A DNA stretch of 64,000 nt from Eledone cirrhosa (GCA_964016885.1 OZ024742.1:7398662-7462661), one strand, 5' to 3'. Counted from the first letter of the stretch, positions 43,501 through 54,694 are shown. The notes: generated by a model not told the origin, from the letters alone. Made by a program: numbers and translations.

Positions 43501-46500
43501 GACATTTTCTGTAACTGTCATAGTTTCTACGACTTTCCCTATAACAGTCATAGTTTCTACGACTTTCTCTGTAACTGTCATAGTTTCTATGACTTTCTCT
43601 GTAACTGTCATAGTTTCTACGACTTTCTCTGTAACTGTCATAGTTTCTATGACTTTCTCTGTAACTGTCATAGTTTCTACGACTTTCTCTGTAACTGTCA
43701 TAGTTTCTACGACTTTCTCTGTAACTGTCATAGTTTCTACGACTTTCTCTGTAACTGTCATAGTTTCTACGACTTTCTCTGTAACTGTCATAGTTTCTAC
43801 GACTTTCTCTGTAACTGTCATAGTTTCTACGACTTTCTCTGTAACTGTCATAGTTTCTACGACTTTCTCTGTAACTGTCATAGTTTCTACGACTTTCTCT
43901 GTAACTGTCATAGTTTCTACGACTTTCTCTGTAACTGTCATAGTTTCTACGACTTTCTCTGAAACTGTCATAGTTTCTACGACTTTCTCTGTAACTGTCA
44001 TAGTTTCTACGACTTTCTCTGTAACTGTCATAGTTTCTATGATTTTCCCTGTAACTGTCATAGTTTCTACGACATTCTCTATAACTGTCATAGTTTCTAC
44101 GAATTTCTCTGTAACTGTCATAGTTTCTACGACTTTCTCTGTAACTGTGATAGTTTCTACGACTTTCTCTGTAACTGTCATAGTTTCTATGATTTTCTCT
44201 GTAACTGTCATAGTTTCTACGACACTCTCTATAACTGTCATAGTTTCTACGACTTTCTCTGTAACTGTCATAGTTTCTATGACTTTCTCTATAACTGTCA
44301 TAGTTTCTACGACTTTCTCTGTAACTGTCATAGTTTCTACGACATTCTCTATAATTGTCATAGTTTCTACGACTTTCTCTGTAACTGTCATAGTTTCTAC
44401 GACATTCTCTGTAACTGTCATAGTTTCTACGACATTCTCTGTAACTGTCATAGTTTCTACGACTTTCTCTGTAACTGTCATAGTTTCTATGATTTTTCTG
44501 TAACTGTCATAGTTTCTATGACTTTCTCTATAACTGTCATAGTTTCTATGACTTTCTCTGTACCTATCATAGTTTCTACTACTTTCTCTGTAACTGTCAT
44601 AGTTTCTACGACTTTCTCTGTAACTGTCATTGTTTCTACGACTTTCTCTGTAACTGTCATAGTTTTTATGACTTTCCCTATAACTGTCATAGTTTCTACG
44701 ACATTCTCTGTAACTGTCATAGTTTCTACGACATTCTCTGTAACTGTCATAGTTTCTACAACTTTCTCTGTAACTGTCATAGTTTCTAAGACTTTCCCTA
44801 TAACTGTCATAGTTTCTACGACATTCTCAGTAACTGTCATAGTTTCTATGACTTTCTCTATAACTGTCATAGTTTCTACGACTTTCTCTGTAACTGTCAT
44901 AGTTTCTATGACTTTCTCTGTAACTGTCATAGTTTCTACGACTTTCTCTGTAACTGTCATAGTTTCTACGACTTTCTCTGTAACTGTTATAATAGTTTCT
45001 ATGACTTTCTCTGTAACTGTCATAGTTTCTACGACTTTCTCCGTAACTGTCATATTTTCTACGACTTTCTCTGTAACTGTCATAGTTTCTACGACTTTCT
45101 CCGTAACTGTCATATTTTCTACGACTTTCTCTATAACTGTCATAGTTTCTACGACTTTCTCTGTAACTGTCATAGTTTCTACGGCTTTCTCTGTAACTGT
45201 CATAGTTTCTATGATTTTCTCTGTAACTCTCATAGTTTCTACGACTTTCTCTGTAACTGTCATAGTTTCTATGACTTTCTCTGTAACTGTCATAGTTTCT
45301 ACGACTTTCTCTGTAACTGTCATAGTTTCTACGACTTTCTCTATAACTGTCATAGTTTCTACGACTTTCTCTGTAACTGTCATAGTTTCTATGACTTTCT
45401 CTGTAACTTTCATAGTTTCTACAACTTTCTCTGTAACTCTCATAGTTTCTACGACTTTCTCTGTAACTGTCATAGTTTCTATGATTTTCTCTGTAACTGT
45501 CATAGTTTCTATGACTTTCTCTGTAACTGTCACAGTTTCTACGACTTTCTCTGTAACTGTCATAGTTTCTACGACTTTCTCTGTAACTGTCATAGTTTCT
45601 ACGACTTTCTCTGAAACTGTCATAGTTTCTACGACTTTCTCTGTAACTGTCATAGTTTCTACGACTTTCTCTGTAACTGTCATAGTTTCTACGACATTTT
45701 CTGTAACTGTCATAGTTTCTACGACTTTCCCTATAAATGTCATAGTTTCTACGACTTTCTCGGTAACTGTCATAGTTTCGACGACTTTCTCTGTAACTGT
45801 CATAGTTTCGACGACTTTCTCTATAACTGTCATAGTTTCTACGACTTTCTCTGTAACTGTCATAGTTTCTATGACTTTCTCTATAACTGTCATAGTTTCT
45901 ACGACTTTCTCTGTAACTGTCATAGTTTCTACAACTTTCTCTGTAAGTGTCATAGTTTCTACGACATTCTCAGTAACTGTCATAGTTTCTACGACTTTCC
46001 CTATAACAGTCATAGTTTCTACGACTTTCTCTGTAACTGTCATAGCGTCTATGACTTTCTCTGTAACTGTCATAGTTTCTACGACTTTCTCTGTAACTGT
46101 CATAGTTTCTATGACTTTCTCTGTAACTGTCATAATTTCTACGACTTTCTCTGTAACTGTCATAGTTTCTACGACTTTCTCTGAAACTGTCATAGTTTCT
46201 ACGACTTTCTCTGTAACTTTCATAGTTTCTATGACTTTCTCTATAACTGTCATAGTTTCTACGACTTTCTCTGTAACTGTCATAGTTTCTATGATTTTCT
46301 CTGTAACTGTCATAGTTTCTACGACATTCTCTATAACTGTCATAGTTTCTACGACTTTCTCTGTAACTGTCATAGTTTCTATGACTTTCTCCATAACTGT
46401 CATAGTTTCTACGACATTCTCTGTAACTGTCATAGTTTCTACGACATTCTCTATAATTGTCATAGTTTCTACGACTTTCTCTGTAATTGTCATAGTTTCT

Positions 46501-49500
46501 ACGACATTCTCTGTAACTGTCATAGTTTCTACGACATTCTCTGTAACTGTCATAGTTTCTGTGACTTTCTCTGTAACTGTCATAGTTTCTACGACTTTTT
46601 CTGTAATTGTCATAGTTTCTACGACATTCTCTGTAACTGTCATAGTTTCTACAACTTTCTCTGTAACTGTCATAGTTTCTGTGACTTTCTCTGTAACTGT
46701 CATAGTTTCTATGACTTTCTCTATAACTGTCATAGTTTCTATGACTTTCTCTGTACCTATCATAGTTTCTACGACTTTCTCTGTAACTGTCATAGTTTCT
46801 ACGACTTTCTCTGTAACTGTCATAGTTTCTACGACTTTCTCTGTAACTGTCATAGTTTCTACGACGTTCCCTATAACTGTCATAGTTTCTACGACTTTCT
46901 CTGTAACTGTCATAGTTTCTACGACATTCTCTATAATTGTCATAGTTTCTACGACTTTCTCTGTAACTGTCATAGTTTCTACGACATTCTCTGTAACTGT
47001 CATAGTTTCTACGACATTCTCTGTAACTGTCATAGTTTCTACGACTTTCTCTGTAACTGTCATAGTTTCTACGACTTTCTCTGTAACTGTCATAGTTTCT
47101 ATGACTTTCTCTGTAACTGTCACAGTTTCTACGACATTCTCTGTAACTGTCATAGTCTCTATGACTTTCTGTGCAACTGTCATAGTTTCTACGACTTTCC
47201 CTATAACTGTCATAGTTTCTCCGACTTTCTCTCTAACTGTCATAGTTTCTACGACAATCTCTGTTACTGTCAGAGTGTCTACGACTTTCTCTGTAACTGT
47301 CATATTTTCTACGACTTTCTCTGTAACTGTCAGAGTGTCTACGACTTTCTCTGTAACTGTCATAGTTTCTACGACATTTTCTGTAACTGTCATAGTTTCT
47401 ACGACTTTCCCTATAACTGTCATAGTTTCTACGACTTTCTCTCTAACTGTCATAGTTTCTACGACAATCTCTGTAACTGTCAGAGTGTCTACGACTTTCT
47501 CTGTAACTGTCATATTTTCTACGACTTTCTCTGTAACTGTCAGAGTGTCTACGACTTTCTCTGTAACTGTCAAAGTTTCTACGACATTTTCTGTAACTGT
47601 CATAGTTTCTACGACTTTCTCTGTAACTGTCATAGTTTCTACGACATTTTCTGTAACTGTCATAGTTTCTACGACTTTCCCTATAACAGTCATAGTTTCT
47701 ACGACTTTCTCTGTAACTGTCATAGTTTCTATGACTTTCTCTGTAACTGTCATAGTTTCTACGACTTTCTCTGTAACTGTCATAGTTTCTATGACTTTCT
47801 CTGTAACTGTCATAGTTTCTACGACTTTCTCTGTAACTGTCATAGTTTCTACGACTTTCTCTGAAACTGTCATAGTTTCTACGACTTTCTCTGTAACTGT
47901 CATAGTTTCTACGACTTTCTCTGTAACTGTCATAGTTTCTATGATTTTCCCTGTAACTGTCATAGTTTCTACGACATTCTCTATAACTGTCATAGTTTCT
48001 ACGAATTTCTCTGTAACTGTCATAGTTTCTACGACTTTCTCTGTAACTGTGATAGTTTCTACGACTTTCTCTGTAACTGTCATAGTTTCTATGATTTTCT
48101 CTGTAACTGTCATAGTTTCTACGACACTCTCTATAACTGTCATAGTTTCTACGACTTTCTCTGTAACTGTCATAGTTTCTATGACTTTCTCTATAACTGT
48201 CATAGTTTCTACGACTTTCTCTGTAACTGTGATAGTTTCTACGACTTTCTCTGTAACTGTCATAGTTTCTATGATTTTTCTGTAACTGTCATAGTTTCTA
48301 CGACATTCTCTATAATTGTCATAGTTTCTACGACATTCTCTGTAACTGTCATAGTTTCTACTACTTTCTCTGTAACTGTCATAGTTTCTACGACTTTCTC
48401 TGTAACTGTCATTGTTTCTACGACTTTCTCTGTAACTGTCATAGTTTTTATGACTTTCCCTATAACTGTCATAGTTTCTACGACATTCTCTGTAACTGTC
48501 ATAGTTTCTACGACATTCTCTGTAACTGTCATAGTTTCTACAACTTTCTCTGTAACTGTCATAGTTTCTAAGACTTTCCCTATAACTGTCATAGTTTCTA
48601 CGACATTCTCAGTAACTGTCATAGTTTCTATGACTTTCTCTATAACTGTCATAGTTTCTACGACTTTCTCTGTAACTGTCATAGTTTCTATGACTTTCTC
48701 TGTAACTGTCATAGTTTCTACGACTTTCTCTGTAACTGTCATAGTTTCTACGACTTTCTCTGTAACTGTTATAATAGTTTCTATGACTTTCGCTGTAACT
48801 GTCATAGTTTCTACGACTTTCTCCGTAACTGTCATATTTTCTACGACTTTCTCTGTAACTGTCATAGTTTCTACGACTTTCTCCGTAACTGTCATATTTT
48901 CTACGACTTTCTCTATAACTGTCATAGTTTCTACGACTTTCTCTGTAACTGTCATAGTTTCTATGACTTTCTCTGTAACTGTCATAGTTTCTATGACTTT
49001 CTCTGTAACTGTCATAGTTTCTACGACTTTCTCTGTAACTGTCATAGTTTCTACGACTTTCTCTGTAACTGTCATAGTTTCTATGACTTTCTCTGTAGCT
49101 GTCATAGTTTCTACGACATTCTCTGTAACTGTCATAGTTTCTACGACTTTCTCTGTAACTCTCATAGTTTCTACGACTTTCTCTGTAACTGTCATAGTTT
49201 CTATGACTTTCTCTGTAACTGTCATAGTTTCTACGACTTTCTCTGTAACTGTCATAGTTTCTATGACTTTCTCTATAACTGTCATAGTTTCTATGACTTT
49301 CTCTGTAGCTGTCATAGTTTCTACGACATTCTCTGTAACTGTCATAGTTTCTACGACTTTCTCTGTAACTGTCATAGTTTCTACGACTTTCTCTGTAACT
49401 GTCATAGTTTCTATGACTTTCTCTGTAACTGTCACCTTTTCTACGACGTTCTCTGTAACTGTGATAGTTTCTATGACTTTCTCTGTAACTGCCATAGTTT

Positions 49501-49876
49501 CTACGACTTTCTCTGTAACTGTCATAGTTTCTACGACTTTCTCTATAACTGTCATTTTATCTATGACTTTCTCTCTAACTGTCATAGTTTCTACGACTTT
49601 CTCTGTAACTGTCATAGTTTCTACGACTTTCTCTATAACTGTCATAGTTTCTACGACATTCTCTGTAACTGTCATAGTTTCTATGACTTTCTCTATAACT
49701 GTCATAGTTTCTACGACTTTTTCTGTAACTGTCATAGTTTCTATGACTTTCTCTATAACTGTCATAGTTTCTATGACTTTCTCTGTAACTGTCATAGTTT
49801 CTACGACTTTTTCTATAACTGTCATAGTTTCTATGACTTTCTCTATAACTGTCATAATTTCTACGACTTTCTCTAT
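40561..49876 (+). repeat. Higher-order repeat zone 4 (about 3.8-4.1-kb blocks)
   Basis: Three partial blocks can be aligned by rare variants. CATAGCGTC occurs at about 42019 and 46041, CTGTGCAACTG at about 43028 and 47170, and a 1-bp deletion (GATTTTTCTG) at 44491 and 48273. The offset falls from 4022-4142 to 3782 as whole units are lost. The third block (48273-49876) is truncated at the array edge. The 33-bp unit recurs at 44984 and 48766, also 3,782 bp apart. Confidence 0.8.
43651..43950 (+). repeat. Run of ten identical consensus units
   Basis: Ten consecutive units starting at 43651 are identical at all 30 positions. They lie between an ATGACT unit and a CTGAAACTG unit. The matching interval in the next block (47793-47852) has only two units between the same landmarks. 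The difference is therefore eight units (240 bp). Homogeneity points to recent local expansion here, or to contraction in the other block. Confidence 0.9.
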
Positions 49877-49905
49877 AAATCCTAGTTACTATGACCTCCC
49901 TTCCA
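49436..49905 (+). repeat. Decaying right edge of the 30-bp array
   Basis: Variants rare elsewhere concentrate here: GTCACCTTTT at about 49432, GTCATTTTATC at about 49552, and CATAATTT at about 49854. The last clear unit ends at 49876. The following bases (TAGTTACTATGACCTCCC, about 49884-49901) still resemble a strongly diverged unit before similarity is lost. Confidence 0.7.
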
Positions 49906-50245
49906 CATTGGTTTATAACCGAGGTAAAACCAGAATGTCAGGCCTATCCTTAAACACATTCCAAACATCTTTTCGTCGTTTATTCAGATAATATACAACT
50001 AAAGCTACATCATTCTTTATCCCCTCCCTTACTTTTATTACTTTGTATTGATGCTCTTTTAAATATTAAACCCATTGTATAACATTTGTGAAATAAACTA
50101 CATAATGTAATGAGACATCCATTTTGTTAGTCTTTTGTAGAGAGTGGAGTGTAACTTTAGTAGGAATTAGCTGCTACCCCTAACGTCGAAATATTTGCGT
50201 CATTTAGTTGTCGTTCTTGGTTAGGTTTTTATTTTTATCATTATA
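49877..50245. other. Non-tandem AT-rich spacer between arrays
   Basis: This is the only clearly non-repetitive stretch apart from the SINE. It has no convincing gene. The forward frame that traverses the end of the satellite runs about 38 codons into it and stops at TAA 49989-49991. That tail resembles no domain I know. An AATAAA lies at 50092-50097. The rest shows no tRNA fold, terminal inverted repeat or recognisable transposon end. It passes directly into the GTT tract, so it could be the 3' part of an old retroelement with a simple-repeat tail, but I cannot show that. Confidence 0.6.
50092..50097 (+). promoter_or_regulatory. Possible polyadenylation signal (AATAAA)
   Basis: A canonical AATAAA hexamer lies about 100 bp after the stop that closes the forward repeat frame. 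A T/G-rich stretch (TTTTGTTAGTCTTTTGTAG) begins at about 50122, roughly where a downstream element would be. The hexamer is common by chance in AT-rich DNA, and no transcript is evident from sequence. Confidence 0.2.
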
Positions 50246-50246
50246 G

Positions 50247-50287
<41 letters not shown>

Positions 50288-50385
50288 GCTTTTGTTGTAG
50301 TTGTAGTTGTTCTTGTTACTGTTGTTGTTATTGTTGCTGCTGTTGTTGTTGTTGCTGTTGATGTTGTTGTTGTTGCCTTTGTTAC

Positions 50386-50416
<31 letters not shown>

Positions 50417-50992
50417 GCTAATATTGTTGTTGCTGTTGTTGTTGTTGTTGTTGTTGTCTGTGTTAATCTTCTTGTTGTTGTTGCTGTTGTTGTCGTTTTT
50501 ACTGTTGTTGTTGTTGTTGCTGTTGCTGGTGTTGTTTTTGTCGTCGTCGTTGTATTTTTATTGTTGTTACTGTTGTTGTTGCTGTTGTTGTTACTGTTGT
50601 TGTTGCTGTTGTTGTTACTGTTGTTGTTGCTGTTGTTGTTGTTGTAGTTGTTGTTGCTGTTGTTTTTGTCGTTATTGGTGTTGTTGTTGTTATTGTTGTT
50701 GTTGCTGTTGTTGTTGTTACTGTTGTTGTTGCTGTTGTTGTTGAAGCTTATGCTGTTGTTGTTGTTGTAGTAGTTGTTGCTGTTGCTGTTGAAGCTTATG
50801 CTGTTGTTGTTGTAGTTGTTGTTGCTGTTGTTCTGGTACTTGTTGTTGATGCTGTTGTTGTTGATGATGCTGTTGTTGTTGTTGTTATTGCTGTTGTTGT
50901 TGTCGTTGTTTTTGTTGCTGCTGCTGTTGTTGTTACTGTTGTTGTTGTTGTTGTTGTTGTTGTTGCTATTGTTGTTGTTGTTGTTGTTGTTG
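50246..50992 (+). repeat. Imperfect (GTT)n trinucleotide microsatellite
   Basis: About 750 bp of GTT repeats with GCT, ACT, TCG and TAG interruptions. Internal longer periods are visible. A 24-bp period carries TTACTG at 50567, 50591 and 50615. A 48-bp duplication carries GAAGCTTATGCTG at 50743 and 50791. Frames read through it give poly-Leu, poly-Cys or poly-Val; on the other strand, Asn, Thr or Gln. Those frames are low-complexity artefacts. Confidence 0.95.
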
Positions 50993-51015
50993 CTTCTTCT
51001 TCTTCTTTTTCTTCT
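50993..51015 (+). repeat. Short (CTT)n tract
   Basis: CTTCTTCT-type pyrimidine tract joining the GTT microsatellite to the first unit of the 41-bp satellite, which begins with GTATGTGATATTATTGG at about 51022. Confidence 0.85.
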
Positions 51016-54000
51016 GTATGTGTATGTGATATTATTGGTGGTGTCTTGACTCTATAACAGTATGCGATATTTTTGGTGGTGGTGTCTTTACTCTATAACT
51101 CTATGTGATATTATTGGTGGTGTCTTCACTCTATAACTGTATGCGATATTATTGGTTGTGTCTTTACTCTATTACTGTATGTGATATTATTGGCGGTGGT
51201 GTCTTTACTCTATAACTGTATATGATATCATTGGTGGTGGTGTCTTTACTCTATAACAGTATGTGATATTATTGGTGGAGTCTTTACTCTATAACTGTAT
51301 GTGATACTTTTGGTGGAGTCTTTACTCTATAACTGTATGTGATATTATTTGTGGTGGTGTCTTTACTCTATAACTGTATGTGATATTATTGGTGGTGGTG
51401 TCTTTACTCTATAACTGTATGTTATATTATTGGTGGTGGTGTCTTTACTCTATAACTGTATGCGATATTATTGGTGATGGTGTCTTTACTCTATAACTGT
51501 ATGTGATATTATTGGTGGTGGTGTCTTTACTCTATAACTGTATGTGATAATATTGGTGGTGGTGTCTTTACTCTATAACTGTATGTTATATTGTTGGTGG
51601 TGGTGTCTTTACTCTATAACTGTATGCGATATTATTGGTGATGGTGTCTTTACTCTATAACTGTATGTGATATTATTGGTGGTGGTGTCTTTACTCTATA
51701 ACTGTATGTGATATTATTGGTGGTGGTGTCTTTACTCTATAACTGTATGTGATATTATTAGTGGTGTCTTTACTCTATAACTGTATGTGATATTATTGGT
51801 GATGGTGTCTTTACTCTATAACTGTATGTGATATTATTGGTGGTGTCTTTATTCTATAACAGTATGTGATATTATTGGTAGTGGTGTCGTTACTCTATAA
51901 CTGTATGTGATAATATTGGTGGTGGTGTCTTTACTCTATAACTCTATGTGATATTATTGGTGGTGGTGTCTCTACTCTATAACTCTATGTGATATTATTG
52001 GTGGTGGTGTCTTTACTCTATAACTGTATGTGATACTATTACTGGTGGTGTCTTTACTCTATAACTGTATGTGATATTATTGGTGGGGTCTTTACTCTAT
52101 AACTGTATGTATATTATTGTTAGTGGTCGCTTTACTCTATAACTGTATGTGATATTATTGGTGGTGTCTTTACTCTATAACTGTATGTGATATTATTGGT
52201 GGTGGTGTCTTTACTCTATACCTGTATGTGATATTATTGGTGGGGTTGTCACTCTATAACTGTATGTGATATTATTGGTGGGGTCTTTACACTATAACTG
52301 TATGTGATATTATTGGTGGTGGTGTCTTTACTCTATAACTGTATGTGATATTATTGGTGGTGGTGTCTTTACTCTATAACTGTATGTGATATTATTGGTG
52401 GTGTATTTACTCTATAACTGTATGCAGTATTATTGGTGGTGTATTTACTCTATAACAGTATGTGATATTATTAGTGGTGTCTTTACGCTATAACTGTATA
52501 TGATATTATTGATGGTGGTGTCTTTACTCTATAACTGTATGTGATATTATTCGTGGAGTCTTTACTCTATAATTGTATCTGATATTATTGGTGGTGTCTT
52601 TACTCTATAATTGCATGTGATATTATTGGTGGTGCTGTCTTTAATCTATAACTGTATGTGATATTATTCCTGGTGGTGTCTTTACTCTATAACTGTATGT
52701 GATATTATTGGTGTTGGTGTCTTTACTCTATAATTGTATGTGATATTATTTGTGGTGTCTTTACTCTATAACTGTATGTTCATATTATTGGTCATGGTGT
52801 CTTTACTCTATAACTGTATGTGATATTATTGGTGTTGGTGTCTTTACTCTATAACTGTATGTGATATTATTGGTGGGGTCTTTACTCTATAACAGTATGT
52901 GATATTATTGCTGGTGGTGTCTTTACTCTATAACTGTATGTGATATTAATGGTGGCAGTGTCTTTATTCTATAACTGTATGTGATATTATTGGTGGGGTC
53001 TTTATTCTATAACTGTATGTGATATTATTGGAGGTGGTGTCGTTACTCTATAACTGTATGTGATACTATTGCTGGTGGTGTCTTTACTCTATTACTGTAT
53101 GTGATAATATTGGTGGTGGTGTCTTTACTCTATAACTGTATGTGATATTATTGGTGGTGGTGTCTTTACTCTATAACTGTATGTGATATTATTGGTGGTG
53201 GTGTCTTTACTCTATAACTGTATGTGATACTATTATTGGTGGTGTCTTTACTCTATAACTGTATGTGATATTTTTGGTGGGGTCTTTACTCTATAACTGT
53301 ATGTGATATTATTGGTGGTGTCTTCACTCTATAACTGCATGTGATATTATTGGTGGTGTCTTTACTCTATATCTGTATTTTATATTATTTGTGGTGGTGC
53401 CTTTATTCTATAACTGTATGTGATATTATTGGAGGTGTCTTTACTCTATAACTGTATGTGATATTATTGGTGGGGTCTTTATTCTATAACTGTATTTGAT
53501 ATTATTGGAGGTGGTGTCTTTACTCTATAACTGTATGTGATATTATTGGTGGTGGTGTCTTTACTCTATAACTGTATGTGATATTATTGGTGGTGGTGTC
53601 TTTACTCTATAACTGTATGTAATATTATTGGTGGTGGTGTCTTTACTCTATAACTGTATGTAATATTATTGGTGGCAGTGTCTTTATTCTATAATTGTAT
53701 GTGATATTATTGGTAGTGTCTTTATTTTATAACTGAATGTGATATTATTGGTGGTGTCGTTACTCTATAACAGTATGTGATATTATTGGTGGTGTTCTCT
53801 TTACTCTATAACTGTATGTGATATTATTGGTGGTGTTCTCTTTACTCTATAACTGTATGTGATATTATTGGTGGCCGTGTCATTACTCTATAACTGTATG
53901 CGATTTTATTGGTGTTGGTGTCTTTACTATATAAGTGTATGTGATATTATTGGTGGTGGTGTCTTTACTCTATAACTGTATGTGATATTATTGGTGGTGT

Positions 54001-54672
54001 CTTTACTCTATAACTTTATGTGATATTATTGGTGGTGGTGTCTTTACTATATAAGTGTATGTGATATTATTGGTGGTGGTGTCTTTACTCTATAACTGTA
54101 TGTGATATTATTGGTGGTGTCTTTACTCTATAACTGTATGTGATATTATTGGGGGGTCTTTACTCTATAACTGTATGTGATATTATTGCTGGTGTCTTTA
54201 CTCTATAACTGTATGTGATATTATTGATGGTTTTGTATTTACTCTATAACTGTATCTGATATTATTGGTGGTGGTGTCTTTACTCTGTAACTGTATGTGA
54301 TATTATTGGTGGGCTGTTTACTCTATAACTGTATGTGATATTACTGGTGGCAGCGTCTTTACTCTATAACTGTATGTGATATTATTGGTGGCAGTGTCTT
54401 TACTCTATAACTGTATCTGATATTATTGGTAGTGTCTCTATTCTATAACTGTATGTGATATTATTGGTGGCGGTGTCTTTACTCTATAACTGTATGTGAT
54501 ATTAGTGGTGGCGGTGTCTTTACTCTCTAAATGTATGTGATATTAGTGGTGGCGGTGTCTTTACTCTATAACTGTATGTGATATTATTGGTGGTGTCTTT
54601 ACTCTATAACTCTATGCGATATTATTGGTGGTGGTGTCTTTACTCTATAACTGTATATGATATTATTGGTGG
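51016..54672 (+). repeat. 41-bp satellite array, left part
   Basis: A consensus 41-bp unit can be read at 51361-51401. It combines CTTTACTCTATAACTGTATG with TGATATTATT and a GGTGGTGGTGT end. Many units are 38 bp because one GGT is missing; GGGGTC-ended forms are shorter still. All units share one orientation. Unlike the 30-bp array, unit length varies freely, and no frame stays open because ATAACTGTATGTGA supplies stops. The array begins directly after the CTT tract and is interrupted at 54673 by the SINE. Confidence 0.97.
54662..54672 (+). repeat. Candidate target-site duplication, left copy
   Basis: ATTATTGGTGG immediately precedes the SINE, and the identical 11 bp follows it at 54856-54866. 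The satellite itself contains this word in every unit. The duplication could therefore be the normal repeat sequence rather than a true insertion footprint. Confidence 0.6.
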
Positions 54673-54682
54673 GGCGGTGGAT

Positions 54683-54694
54683 TGGCAGTATCGG
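54683..54694 (+). promoter_or_regulatory. RNA polymerase III A box of the SINE
   Basis: TGGCAGTATCGG fits the tRNA-type A-box pattern (TRGYNNARNNGG, with one imperfect position) and starts 11 bp after the element begins, as in tRNA-derived SINEs. Confidence 0.7.

Larger units (their letters stand above)
1..49876 (+). repeat. 30-bp satellite array (about 1,660 units)
   Basis: One uninterrupted head-to-tail array. A consensus unit can be read at 61-90; its core is CATAGTTTCTACGACT followed by a CTCTGTAA end. All units have the same orientation. By count the consensus unit is 6 A, 13 T, 7 C and 4 G, so about 37% GC with strong T over A skew on the + strand. The main variants are ACG to ATG, GACTTT to GACATT, and CTGTAA to CTATAA. 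Nearly every unit is exactly 30 bp; the exceptions are a recurrent 33-bp unit, five 2-bp deletions and one 1-bp deletion seen in two copies. The array runs off the left edge and decays into unique sequence at about 49876-49900. I do not recognise it as a named satellite. The long open frames it produces are discussed under rejected items. Confidence 0.98.

Noticed and set aside
1..49876. CRISPR-like regular 30-bp repeats.
   Set aside because: There are no unique spacers; units are directly contiguous. The SINE and composition indicate a eukaryotic genome.
1..49876. A silk-like, suckerin-like or amyloid-like structural protein encoded by VIVSTTFSVT repeats.
   Set aside because: The beta-branched composition is suggestive, but nearly all common variants change residues, and there is no start region, splice context or conserved end apart from a short tail. 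Nothing beyond composition supports it.
135..49991. Giant open reading frames of hundreds to more than 5,500 codons on both strands (for example 11975-28570 forward and 11623-27771 reverse).
   Set aside because: They overlap each other in several frames, consist only of decapeptide repeats, and follow from a 30-bp unit. The main forward frame has no consensus codon one step from a stop. Reverse frames are cut repeatedly by TAG where CTATGTAAC variants occur. Starts are arbitrary ATGs within the repeat, with no signal peptide, exon structure or non-repeat domain upstream.
49877..50245. A LINE or other retroelement 3' end in the spacer.
   Set aside because: Its position before a simple repeat fits such an idea, but I recognise no coding or 3' UTR motif, so I left it as unclassified spacer.
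50307..51049. Frames of poly-leucine and poly-cysteine at 50307-50744 and 50816-51049.
   Set aside because: They are translations of the GTT and CTT microsatellites, with no other sequence content.
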